Assembly: GCA_944383385.1 (NCBI GenBank)
Contig: CALWPI010000006.1
Location: 1 to 34,462, forward strand
Origin: an uncultured Clostridia bacterium
Lineage (GTDB): Bacteria; Bacillota; Clostridia; Christensenellales; UBA1242
DNA length: 34,462 bases
Reading direction: 5' to 3'
Positions 1 to 8,220 of the stretch are shown here, in pieces. How positions within the stretch are numbered: position 1 is the stretch's first letter; each line of letters opens with the position of its first letter. The notes beneath the pieces were generated by a model, which saw only the letters and a list, made by a program, of their open reading frames with translations, did not search any database and was not told the origin of the DNA. The position numbers and the translations under genes are program-made.

Positions 1-1238
1 CTGCCACTATTTGGGTCTGAATAATCATAAATAAAGTCATTAAATGCATCTGCCTTATTATATAATGTACTTTGCGTCATTACAGCCGTTTGAATTGTAT
101 TATACAAGTCATCTACACTCTTGCCGTCTTCTGTTATTATTGTAGATACTAATGAATCAAGATATGCTTGCAATTCACTTTTTTGTTTATCAGTTGGCGT
201 TGTAGTATCATCTGTTGGATATCCATGGTTTGTCTTCCATTGGTCAATCAAACCACCATCACCTGTGATACCTTCATCAAATGATAATAAAATATGTTGC
301 ACTTGCACAAAAGTATCGTCAATGTGATAATACACACTCTCTGGACTTTCTGCCATTGCTGCTATATAAGCTTGTCTATGAGCCTCATTGAGCGCAGAAT
401 TTGTTGTATCTATATTATATTTCTTATAGTCGTCTAGATAGTTGTCTCTATATGATGTTGTAGCACCTTCCAAATTGACAACTGCCTCACTCATATATTT
501 TGCAGTAAATATCTCAATGATTTTTTGTTGTCTCATTATTTGATACCACATATCTTTTCTTGCGTTAAATAGACCAAGTTCGGTCAAATCTTTTTTGCCT
601 TCACGACTAGCCTTTGTTTCAAGGTCTTTTATATACTTTGTCCAAACAGCACGATTGAATTCTTCATCGTCACCAATTTGATAAAATTCACCAGCTGGTG
701 TCAAATCTGGTTCGACTTTTTCGTGTACAAATTTAAGTGTAAAAGTGTCTGCACTGTAATCTCTTTCATATTCGCTTTCAAAGACTGTCTCTGCGTTTGT
801 GTCTTCCTCTTCGCCTTCTTCTTCGTCTTCTTCAATGCCCCACTCTTTTCTAACCTCTTCTTCGTAGGTAGACAATTCTTGACGAATTTGGTCGTACACA
901 TCACGCGTTATGTCTTCTTTGTATGCTTGGTCAAACGTCATACCATCATAGTTTAGATATCCACTAGCAACGATATAATCAGTCATTATCCTTCTATCAA
1001 TCATATCGTTTAACATTTGTTTATACAATTCCTCTGTTGAAAGATTGTAATTAGTATAATTATTTCTAAATACCATATCATAATTCAACAAATCTTCCAT
1101 TGTAAAAGTGACATCGCCATATGTTGCTACAACTTGACTATAATATTTTGCATCATTGCGCACAAAAAGATTACACCCCGAAAGCGTAAACAAACATAAC
1201 ACAAGCATTATAATAACGGAAAGTATTTTCTTTTTCAA
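1..1238 (-). CDS. prsA: PrsA/SurA-like peptidylprolyl isomerase lipoprotein (3' end cut by window)
   Basis: The gene opens with TTG at 1238. An AGGAG lies six bases upstream and an in-frame TAG closes the frame just before it, so no ATG start is available. The product begins with three lysines, a hydrophobic stretch and the lipobox L-S-G-C (Cys22), so it should be a lipoprotein on the outer face of the membrane. A long SurA-like N-terminal helical region follows, with an acidic stretch near residues 127-147. Around residue 310 the motif VQVQHILLSF matches the start of a parvulin-type rotamase domain; the rest lies outside the window. Such proteins catalyse prolyl isomerisation and fold exported proteins. 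In many Clostridia a foldase of this type follows mfd, which supports the call. A separate promoter lies in the gap after mfd. The foldase family is well supported; the exact orthology to PrsA is less certain. Confidence 0.75.
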   Translation of the reverse strand, partial: MKKKILSVIIMLVLCLFTLSGCNLFVRNDAKYYSQVVATYGDVTFTMEDLLNYDMVFRNNYTNYNLSTEELYKQMLNDMIDRRIMTDYIVASGYLNYDGMTFDQAYKEDITRDVYDQIRQELSTYEEEVRKEWGIEEDEEEGEEEDTNAETVFESEYERDYSADTFTLKFVHEKVEPDLTPAGEFYQIGDDEEFNRAVWTKYIKDLETKASREGKKDLTELGLFNARKDMWYQIMRQQKIIEIFTAKYMSEAVVNLEGATTSYRDNYLDDYKKYNIDTTNSALNEAHRQAYIAAMAESPESVYYHIDDTFVQVQHILLSFDEGITGDGGLIDQWKTNHGYPTDDTTTPTDKQKSELQAYLDSLVSTIITEDGKSVDDLYNTIQTAVMTQSTLYNKADAFNDFIYDYSDPNSG

Positions 1239-1271
1239 AGTAAACTCCTAGTATATTCAAAATTCTAATTT

Positions 1272-1301
1272 CTGTAATTTATCCAAATAACTGTAATTTA
1301 T
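1272..1301. repeat. 11-bp direct repeat pair in the foldase leader
   Basis: CTGTAATTTAT occurs twice, at 1272-1282 and 1291-1301, with a 19-bp period. On the minus strand the copies read ATAAATTACAG. They begin inside the predicted -10 box of the foldase promoter and run into its 5' leader, where a repressor could bind. The region is very AT-rich, so chance is possible. Confidence 0.4.
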
Positions 1302-1328
1302 TATATAAGAAAAATAATAAATAATCAA
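1300..1328 (-). promoter_or_regulatory. Sigma-A-type promoter for the foldase gene
   Basis: On the minus strand TTGATT (1323-1328) and TATAAT (1300-1305) are separated by exactly 17 bases, about 60 bases upstream of the TTG start. The foldase can therefore be transcribed independently of mfd. Confidence 0.6.
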
Positions 1329-1337
1329 ATGATAAAA

Positions 1338-4300
1338 TTACTTTTTTATACCTTTGTAAACATTAATCACATTTTTTAGTACATTATTTATCTTTGACAA
1401 ATTGTCTGTCTGCAATACAAAAACAATACTTGGATTTGCAGAAACATCGACGCTCACATTGTTTTTATCCACAAGATTTTGATAAAAATTTGACATTGAT
1501 TCGTTATCGGTAAATTCCATTTTTGTTTCAGTTGCATTTATAACAACTCGTTTTATGTTCAGTTTGCCACACAAATTTTTCAGTAATGCAACTTTGACTA
1601 GATTTTCAGCCTCTTGACATACTGGTCCAATCTTTTCGTTCATTTTATCTATCATGCTATCATAATCTTGCTCGTTAGACACTTTTGCAATTTGTGAATA
1701 CCAGTATATTCTCTCGCTCTTGCCGGACACATAATATGTAGGCAAATAAGCATTGATGTTTGTAACAATCTCACAATCTGTATGTGGTGTATAATGTCCG
1801 CTCATCTCATCTATGCATTCTTTTAGTAGTGTTACATACATGTTGTATCCAACCTTTTCCATGTGTCCCGATTGTTCTGCACCAAAAATATTCCCAGCAC
1901 CTCGTATTTCTAGGTCACGCATTGCAATTTTGTAGCCTGAACCCAAATCACTGTATTCAAGTATGGCTTCTAGTCTTTTATAAGCAGTCTCATTGAGTTG
2001 GACTTGGTCATCATACGTAAAATACGAGTACGCCTGTATACCACTACGACCCACTCTGCCTTTTAGTTGATATAATTGAGCAAGTCCCAATTTGTCGCTA
2101 TCAACAATAAATAGTGTATTTGCATTTGGCAAATCTACACCATTTTCAATAAGTGTGGTTGCTACCAAAATTTGTGTTTGACCATCATACAATTTGGATA
2201 TTTCACTAGACAATTCTTTTTCTTCCATTTGACCATGAGCCACTCCTATTCGTATCGAATTGTCATTAACAAGCATTTTGACTTTTTGTGCAAAAGCATA
2301 TATGCGTTCTACACTATTATTTATAATCAGCACTTGTCCACCTCGTGATAGTTCACGACTAATTGCATTTTTTAGCAATTCATCACTATATCCAACCACA
2401 TTAGTTATGACATTCAACCTATTTGCTGGTGGCGTATTGATAACAGAAATATCTCTTATTCCCACCAAAGACATATGCAATGTCCTTGGTATTGGAGTCG
2501 CAGACAATGTAAGAACATGGATATTCTTTTTCATATTTTTTATTTTTTCTTTATCGCCAACGCCAAATTTTTGTTCTTCATCTAATATGAGTAGTCCCAG
2601 TTTTGGTACAACCAATTCTTTTGATAACAAACTGTGCGTTCCACACACGATATCAATTTTGCCAGATTTTAGTCCACTAATGATTTTTTGTCTATCTTTT
2701 TGAGAAACAAAACGATTGAGAACTGCGACATTTATCCCATATTCTTTTAGTCGACTTAAACAAGTATTGTAGTGTTGAATTGATAGTATAGTCGTAGGAC
2801 ACAAAAACATCACTTGATATCCTGCCATTATCATTTTGTATATAGCACGGATTGCAATCTCCGTTTTGCCATATCCAACGTCACCACACACAAGTCTATC
2901 CATTATTTTACCACTTGCCAAATCATTGTAAACATCTTCTATTGCGCTTTCTTGGTCAGGGGTTGTTGTGTATTCAAATGATTTTGCAATCTCATTTTCA
3001 ACATCACTATTCCTTTTTACTAATATGCCTTTACTGTCCAGTCTTTTCGCATACAATTCTTTTAGGTCAAATGCCAGTTCTTTTAGCGAGCCTTTGACAC
3101 TCTCTTTAATTTTTAGAAAGTCACCAGAACCCAGTTTGCTCTCTTTTGGTTTTTCTCCAACATACTTGGATATCTTGTCCATGTACTCACATGGCAAATA
3201 TAGTTTGTCCCCACCCTTATACTCAATAACAAAATATTCTCTACTTGCGTTGTTGTATTCAAGCACGACACTCTCAACATATCGTCCAATACCATAACTC
3301 TCGTGGACAACATAATCGCCAATCTTTGGTAATTCAACAATATAATCATTATTTATGTTTGACTTTTTGTCATTAAGCAACATATTGGTGCCAATAACCA
3401 AAATCTTTTCGACATCAAACACTGCACTTAATGGAAGATATTTTGTTAGTATATTTATCTTATTCAAATCAATTTTTGTTGTACTAGCAACCAGTTGGCT
3501 TTCCATTCTTTCTTTGTGTAGGCTGTCTACAAGTCTTTGTCCAAACTCTTTACTACCAGCAAAAAGTATTATTGTGTAGCCACTGCTAAAATATTTTTTT
3601 ATGTCATAATTTAGTGCCGTTAGATTGTTTGTGTAGTTTATTATTTTGCTTGTTTTTATATTAAACACTTTGGTAGTGTCGTACAGATGATTGACGCTTG
3701 TGATAATACCAAAAGACAATAACAAAAAGTCGTCCCACATTTTTTTTAGTTCGTCCAACTTCCATATTGCTTTTAGATGAGCTTCACTAGATAAGGCCCA
3801 TTTTATATTTTGTTTTGTTTCAGTTACAAATTCTTTTTCGTTTCTTACAAATTCTTCATAACATTGTTTGTAATCATCAAAACATATCATTGTATCTTTA
3901 TCTATAAGGTCAAAAATGCTATAAATTATTTTGTCATTGTATGGGAAAAGATAAGAGATATCTTTTGTCTTTGACACTTCTAATAAATTGATGTTGGTTA
4001 CTAATTTTTCATACTCATCAATTTGTGAACGTTCTTTTAGTCCTTTTGATTTTGTTTGCAAGTCTTTCAAGAGTTGTTTTATATTACAATCATCTATACT
4101 AGAAAAACAATTTGAAGACAACACAATGCTATCTGCATTATTGAGTGTTGCAAAAGTATCTTTGTCATAATAATAAATTTTTTCAATTTCATCGTCAAAA
4201 AATGATATTCTTGCACATTTGTTTTGTTCAACACAAATATCAAGGATGTCTCCTTTTAGTGTATAATCGCCAACATCACTTATACTATCTTGTCTCAAAT

Positions 4301-4739
4301 AACCAAGCGCATTAAGACACTGTATCAATTCTTCTCTATTATATTGTTTGTTTGTTTCTAATTGTTTTGTATTACTAGACAAATTTGGATATTTATTTTT
4401 TAATGCGTCTATTGGCAAAACAATACAATCAAGTTGATTACTATTAAAAGACAAAAGAGTAGACAAATTGCTCACACACACTTTATTTTGAAAAGTAGAA
4501 AAATTGTAGTCAAAAGGAAAAAGTGTGCCGACATTGTACCCTATTTTTTTGAGTTTGTCTGCCACCTTGTTGGCCGACAACAAATTGTTTGTGATATACA
4601 AAAATTGTTTATCTGTTTCTTTGAGCAACAAAAATCTTGCGTCTTGGTCCAATCCAAACGCAGTAATGTGTTGACCTTTATTAAGACTTGTCAACAACTT
4701 TGATATCAAACTGTCACTTACTAATAATCTTTGTAACAT
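1338..4739 (-). CDS. mfd: Transcription-repair coupling factor Mfd
   Basis: This 1133-residue protein is slightly shorter than the usual 1150-1180. Mfd is a DNA translocase that removes RNA polymerase stalled at lesions and recruits UvrA. The N-terminal UvrB-like region is weakly conserved. The polymerase-interacting domain starts near residue 480 (IGDYVVHESYGIGRY). Walker A is GDVGYGKTE with Lys625, the DEEQ box lies in LLILDEEQKFG, motif III is LSATPIPRT, and the translocation/helicase end is GRVGRSG. The C-terminal TRCF domain follows. The start lies six bases after pth, with only a weak AGG upstream, so it is probably cotranscribed with pth and translationally linked to it. The pth-mfd order is the classic Bacillota arrangement. 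Confidence 0.97.
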   Translation of the reverse strand: MLQRLLVSDSLISKLLTSLNKGQHITAFGLDQDARFLLLKETDKQFLYITNNLLSANKVADKLKKIGYNVGTLFPFDYNFSTFQNKVCVSNLSTLLSFNSNQLDCIVLPIDALKNKYPNLSSNTKQLETNKQYNREELIQCLNALGYLRQDSISDVGDYTLKGDILDICVEQNKCARISFFDDEIEKIYYYDKDTFATLNNADSIVLSSNCFSSIDDCNIKQLLKDLQTKSKGLKERSQIDEYEKLVTNINLLEVSKTKDISYLFPYNDKIIYSIFDLIDKDTMICFDDYKQCYEEFVRNEKEFVTETKQNIKWALSSEAHLKAIWKLDELKKMWDDFLLLSFGIITSVNHLYDTTKVFNIKTSKIINYTNNLTALNYDIKKYFSSGYTIILFAGSKEFGQRLVDSLHKERMESQLVASTTKIDLNKINILTKYLPLSAVFDVEKILVIGTNMLLNDKKSNINNDYIVELPKIGDYVVHESYGIGRYVESVVLEYNNASREYFVIEYKGGDKLYLPCEYMDKISKYVGEKPKESKLGSGDFLKIKESVKGSLKELAFDLKELYAKRLDSKGILVKRNSDVENEIAKSFEYTTTPDQESAIEDVYNDLASGKIMDRLVCGDVGYGKTEIAIRAIYKMIMAGYQVMFLCPTTILSIQHYNTCLSRLKEYGINVAVLNRFVSQKDRQKIISGLKSGKIDIVCGTHSLLSKELVVPKLGLLILDEEQKFGVGDKEKIKNMKKNIHVLTLSATPIPRTLHMSLVGIRDISVINTPPANRLNVITNVVGYSDELLKNAISRELSRGGQVLIINNSVERIYAFAQKVKMLVNDNSIRIGVAHGQMEEKELSSEISKLYDGQTQILVATTLIENGVDLPNANTLFIVDSDKLGLAQLYQLKGRVGRSGIQAYSYFTYDDQVQLNETAYKRLEAILEYSDLGSGYKIAMRDLEIRGAGNIFGAEQSGHMEKVGYNMYVTLLKECIDEMSGHYTPHTDCEIVTNINAYLPTYYVSGKSERIYWYSQIAKVSNEQDYDSMIDKMNEKIGPVCQEAENLVKVALLKNLCGKLNIKRVVINATETKMEFTDNESMSNFYQNLVDKNNVSVDVSANPSIVFVLQTDNLSKINNVLKNVINVYKGIKK

Positions 4740-4745
4740 AATAAC

Positions 4746-5306
4746 CTATATTTGTATTTTTTCTACATCTCCACCATTTTTTATAAACTTGTCCAACGCC
4801 ACATTTATTCTTGGCAGTTGAGCCACAATCTTTTCTTTGTCATCATCGCTTACTTTGGACAAGACAAAATCGACAATCGTGCCATGAGTACATTTGCCAA
4901 TACCAATTCTAATACGTGCAAAATTCTCTGTTCCCAATAGTTCAGTAACATTTTTTATACCATTATGTGACCCTGGTTTACCTGCTTTTCTCATACGAAG
5001 CACGCCTACATCAAGGTCCATATCGTCATAAATTATACAAATGTGATTTAGTGGTATTTTATATTTTTGCACAAGTGGTACTACACACTCGCCCGATTTA
5101 TTCATATATGTAGTTGGTTTGACCAAAAGAACTTTACTATCCTTTGTCGTGTATTCTGCAATCATTCCATTACATTTTGTTTTATTGAAATCAACCCCCA
5201 AATGATTAGCATATTCGTCAATTGCCCAAAAGCCCATATTGTGATGAGTATTTGCATATTCATTACCAATATTGCCAAGCCCTACAAACATAAAAATATC
5301 TTTCAT
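4746..5306 (-). CDS. pth: Peptidyl-tRNA hydrolase
   Basis: At 186 residues this is normal length. The enzyme cleaves peptidyl-tRNA released from stalled ribosomes and recycles the tRNA in the cytoplasm. Family signatures are all present: FVGLGNIG at the N-terminus, THHNMGF carrying the catalytic His22, KPTTYMNKSG with the substrate-binding Asn69, YDDMDL with Asp94/Asp95, and GSHNGIKN. An AAGGAG five bases before the ATG supports the start. It lies 29 bases after the GlmU-like gene and 6 bases before mfd. In many Clostridia the order is glmU, prs, pth, mfd; here prs is absent and the glmU position holds a degraded relative. Confidence 0.97.
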   Translation of the reverse strand: MKDIFMFVGLGNIGNEYANTHHNMGFWAIDEYANHLGVDFNKTKCNGMIAEYTTKDSKVLLVKPTTYMNKSGECVVPLVQKYKIPLNHICIIYDDMDLDVGVLRMRKAGKPGSHNGIKNVTELLGTENFARIRIGIGKCTHGTIVDFVLSKVSDDDKEKIVAQLPRINVALDKFIKNGGDVEKIQI

Positions 5307-5335
5307 AAGCTCTCCTTATCTTTTTGTAATTTTAT

Positions 5336-6154
5336 TTATCTAACTATCGAACCATAAGACAAAGTTTTATTGCTTTCGACTGTGCTGTTCTCAATCGCAC
5401 AAAATGGTTGAACCACAACATTGTCTCCAACATTAGATACACTAATATAACTATTTTTTATATCACATTTTGAACCTATCACACTATCTATGACTGTACT
5501 GTTTTCAATATGCGTTGCGTGTAGCACTCTGGTTTTGCCACACAATTTTACATTGGGTCCAATGGTCACTCCACTGTCTATTTCGCACTCACCTTCAATA
5601 TATGCAGTGTTTGGTTGCAAAAAATTGACTCCTTGTGCCATATGATATTTTTTGATTTTGTCATCAATAATATGTCTAATATAACCCAGGCTCTCAAAAT
5701 CTTTTGCCACAAAAAATTCTTCACTATGTAGTGGAACAATTTGCATATCATATATTTTCTCACTCATTTTCAAAAAATCAGTCCTAGCAATGTATCCACG
5801 GGCAAGTCGAATAATATTGAGATTTTTGTATGTAATATAATCAAGCAATTCTGCTATTGCATCACTAGACAACAGTGGCGTGTCTGCAAAAAGCAATGCT
5901 GTATATTTGGTATCTATAAGATGTGCTTTTATATCATCCAAAAAGTCTTTATCACTGCCCACTACAACACATTTTGTTCTATATCCTTTGGTTGCATCTA
6001 CTACCCAGTCGCTCATTTTTTTGCCATATATATCAAAAGTATAACTTGGGATGAGCACACCAAACGCTGGGTTGTTATACAGCATAACAATCACAGACAT
6101 AGAATTATCAATACTTTTTGTCTTTTGCCTTTGAGCCGTCATCGTTTCTATCAT
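5336..6154 (-). CDS. Degenerate GlmU-like protein (nucleotidyltransferase fold plus short left-handed beta-helix)
   Basis: The 272-residue product can be read along GlmU, the bifunctional UDP-GlcNAc pyrophosphorylase/acetyltransferase, which is about 450 residues. VIVMLYNNPAFGV stands where GlmU has the LAAGxGTRM nucleotide loop, and IPSYTFDIYGKKM where it has LPKVLHPLAGKPM, so the glycine-rich loop, its Arg and the PK lysine are lost. LLFADTPLLSS matches the G-D-x-P-L segment. GVNFLQPNTAYIEGECEI onward (about residue 175) matches the linker and first beta-helix coils, but the protein stops about where GlmU would begin its later coils and acetyl-CoA site. Uridylyltransferase activity is unlikely. 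AAGGAGA about nine bases upstream supports the ATG at 6154, which overlaps the end of tadA; an internal Met at 6100 aligns better with GlmU but has no ribosome site. It could be a scaffold, a regulator or a decaying paralogue. Confidence 0.75.
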   Translation of the reverse strand: MIETMTAQRQKTKSIDNSMSVIVMLYNNPAFGVLIPSYTFDIYGKKMSDWVVDATKGYRTKCVVVGSDKDFLDDIKAHLIDTKYTALLFADTPLLSSDAIAELLDYITYKNLNIIRLARGYIARTDFLKMSEKIYDMQIVPLHSEEFFVAKDFESLGYIRHIIDDKIKKYHMAQGVNFLQPNTAYIEGECEIDSGVTIGPNVKLCGKTRVLHATHIENSTVIDSVIGSKCDIKNSYISVSNVGDNVVVQPFCAIENSTVESNKTLSYGSIVR

Positions 6155-6590
6155 TTGCTCTTATCTCCTTAAAAAATCTTGTTAGTAGATTGCTACACTC
6201 ATCTTTTAAGTATCCACCATAAAAATTTGTATGATGATTTGTAGTAAATTGTGATAATTCTTTTACTGTGGAAAATCTATTGTCATACGTACCAAAATAA
6301 ACGTCTTTTATTCTCGCTCCTATTATCGCACCTGCACACATTAGACATGGTTCAAATGTAACATACATTTCACATCCTGTAAGATTTTCGTTTTTTAGTT
6401 TTCTATTTGCTTTTTTGATTGCCAAAATTTCTGCATGAGCAAGGCTTGACTTCTTTGCTTCTTTTTTATTGTGTGCCACACTTATTATCTGTTTATCACG
6501 CACAATAACACAACCTACTGGCACGTCTTTGCTCTTTTTACATTTTTCACTTTGCAAAATTGCAAGTCTCATAAATTTTTCATCATACAT
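6108..6590 (-). CDS. tadA: tRNA-specific adenosine deaminase TadA
   Basis: This 160-residue cytidine/deoxycytidylate-deaminase-fold enzyme converts adenosine to inosine at the wobble position of tRNA-Arg(ACG). Zinc and catalytic residues are intact: H52-A-E54 (LAHAEILA) and P81-C82-x-x-C85 (EPCLMCAGAI). DVPVGCVIV near residue 25 is the usual substrate-side strand. AGGTG six bases before the ATG supports the start, eight bases after rlmH ends. The gene overlaps the next one by 47 bases. It is part of a tightly packed operon of RNA-handling genes. A guanine or cytosine deaminase is less likely because the tRNA-deaminase features, including GARIKDVYFGTYD, are present. Confidence 0.95.
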   Translation of the reverse strand: MYDEKFMRLAILQSEKCKKSKDVPVGCVIVRDKQIISVAHNKKEAKKSSLAHAEILAIKKANRKLKNENLTGCEMYVTFEPCLMCAGAIIGARIKDVYFGTYDNRFSTVKELSQFTTNHHTNFYGGYLKDECSNLLTRFFKEIRANDRNDDGSKAKDKKY

Positions 6591-6598
6591 AAATTCAC

Positions 6599-7069
6599 CT
6601 ATTTGTGATAAGTAATGTTATTGGATATGGTAAAAGCACGATAAATTTGTTCGAGTAGCATTACTCTTGCCAACTGGTGTGGAAATGTCATTGGAGAAAA
6701 AGATAGTCTCAAATCACTATTTTGTTTTAGATTTTCACTGACACCATAACTGCCACCAATAACAAAACTGATTGTACTATTGGTCTGCTTGATTTGTTCA
6801 ATCTTTTTACTGAATTTTACGCTATCTAGCATAGTGCCGTTTATGTCCAACAATACAAAATATCCTTCTATTTTATCTTTTAGTCTAACACTTTCTTTTT
6901 CTTTTACTAATTCTATATCACTATTTGAATAGTTCTGTGGTAATCTTTCTTCTTTCACTTCGATTATTTCGCAATTTGCAAAACGTGAAATACGTTTTTG
7001 ATATTCTATTACTGCATCATGCAAATACTTTTCTTTTAGCGTGCCTACACACACAATATTTATTTTCAT
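6599..7069 (-). CDS. rlmH: 23S rRNA (pseudouridine1915-N3)-methyltransferase RlmH
   Basis: RlmH is a SPOUT-class methyltransferase that modifies pseudouridine 1915 in helix 69 of 23S rRNA on assembled ribosomes, using S-adenosylmethionine. The 156-residue product starts with MKINIVCVGTLKEKYL and has the knot motifs FVIGGSYGVSE and MTFPHQLARVMLLEQIYRAF, ending in the family's terminal TYHK. The ATG at 7069 shares one base with the TAA of the upstream CPBP gene (TAATG), which suggests translational coupling; an in-frame ATG 15 bases upstream lies inside the neighbouring gene and would add five residues unlike the family. In Bacillota rlmH typically follows yycJ and htrA, and here two membrane-protease genes stand between. 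Confidence 0.96.
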   Translation of the reverse strand: MKINIVCVGTLKEKYLHDAVIEYQKRISRFANCEIIEVKEERLPQNYSNSDIELVKEKESVRLKDKIEGYFVLLDINGTMLDSVKFSKKIEQIKQTNSTISFVIGGSYGVSENLKQNSDLRLSFSPMTFPHQLARVMLLEQIYRAFTISNNITYHK

Positions 7070-8208
7070 TAGAAGAACCCCCAAATATATGTAGATAACG
7101 TCACAAGCACACCAAGAGTAATGCTTGCATACAAAAACACACTATATATCCAAGTGATTTTCCCACGTTTTTTATCTATTGGCAACACCATATCTATTGG
7201 ATTTTGTACATAATCAAAGTCAGTGTTTAGGGTACAATTTGTCACGAGCATTTCTTCAATGACTTTACTGCTCTCTACTCGTATTGGACTATTGTCGTCC
7301 GGCACTTGATTGTTTTTATAAACTTGTTCAATAGCCTTATCCACACTATTGAGTGTGGTATATTTGAATAGTTTTGCAATTAAATATATAAGCAGTACAA
7401 CAACAATTATTAAGAATATAAAGCAAGCAAGGAATGTAAGCATAGTATTAGTTGATGTCAAAAAGTTGTTGAGCCAATCGTAGAATTTGCCGCCAACCCA
7501 ATTTTTGACTGCTGCAAATTCAAGATAAACATTCAAAAAGTTATTTACAAAGTGAATAATGATTGCAGGCACTATACTTCGTGTTGTCACTGCAACAAAG
7601 GCGATGAGCATACCAAGAATCATTGTGTAAAACACCTTGTCTATACTAAAATGCAATAGTCCAAATAATAATGATGAAATAATAATTGCTTTTTTGATGC
7701 CGATTCCACGCACTTCATAAAGTAGCAAACCCCTGTGCATATATTCTTCACATATTGCAGGCAATATAGCAGTCATAACTACTTCAAACCAAAATGCTCC
7801 CATCGAATAATCATGCGCAAGCCCATCACCCAGTCCTACTGCTGGTTCATATCCGGTAAATGATATAATCCCACCAAAAAGTGACGCTACTGCAATATTT
7901 AAGAAAAATGCAATAACACCAATGACTAAACAGATGAGAATTGACTTAAAATTAATTGCTCGCACTTTTGCTTTTTGCATAAGTTTCTTTGGTCCTTGTC
8001 CCAAAATGAGCCAAATAAGTACAGAAGGCAAAACAATCATTATACATATTTGTATCAAAAATGTGTAAAATGTCTCTTTTTCATAATAATTGTCAAAAGC
8101 AATCAAATTTCTATCAGACACAATACGGACAACACAAAAAGCAAGCATACATAAAAAGTATACAAAATAAGTCCAAAATATTTGACGTCCTGTTTTTTTA
8201 TCTACCAT
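7069..8208 (-). CDS. CPBP-family intramembrane protease, copy A
   Basis: This 379-residue polytopic membrane protein carries the three CPBP (Abi/Rce1-like) motifs: CEEYMHRG (the EExxxR box, about residue 153), FGLLHF (about 187) and HFVNNF (about 219). These residues form the glutamate-centred active site of Rce1-type proteases. The early part has about four hydrophobic segments, then a further helix near residue 255, a hydrophilic tail of about 80 residues, and a last hydrophobic segment at the C-terminus. AAAGGA five bases before the ATG supports the start, 12 bases after copy B. Bacterial relatives include bacteriocin-immunity and envelope-processing proteins; the substrate here is unknown. 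It shares its layout with the next gene, so the pair probably arose by an old duplication. Confidence 0.88.
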   Translation of the reverse strand: MVDKKTGRQIFWTYFVYFLCMLAFCVVRIVSDRNLIAFDNYYEKETFYTFLIQICIMIVLPSVLIWLILGQGPKKLMQKAKVRAINFKSILICLVIGVIAFFLNIAVASLFGGIISFTGYEPAVGLGDGLAHDYSMGAFWFEVVMTAILPAICEEYMHRGLLLYEVRGIGIKKAIIISSLLFGLLHFSIDKVFYTMILGMLIAFVAVTTRSIVPAIIIHFVNNFLNVYLEFAAVKNWVGGKFYDWLNNFLTSTNTMLTFLACFIFLIIVVVLLIYLIAKLFKYTTLNSVDKAIEQVYKNNQVPDDNSPIRVESSKVIEEMLVTNCTLNTDFDYVQNPIDMVLPIDKKRGKITWIYSVFLYASITLGVLVTLSTYIWGFF

Positions 8209-8220
8209 ATGAATCCTTTT

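Noticed and set aside
678-956. A Phe/Cys-rich 92-residue plus-strand frame over the foldase
   Set aside because: It is antisense to the acidic stretch of the foldase, where GAA/GAG repeats produce open frames on the other strand.
2260-2703. A 147-residue plus-strand frame within mfd
   Set aside because: It covers the conserved helicase motifs of Mfd on the opposite strand, so it is a shadow frame.
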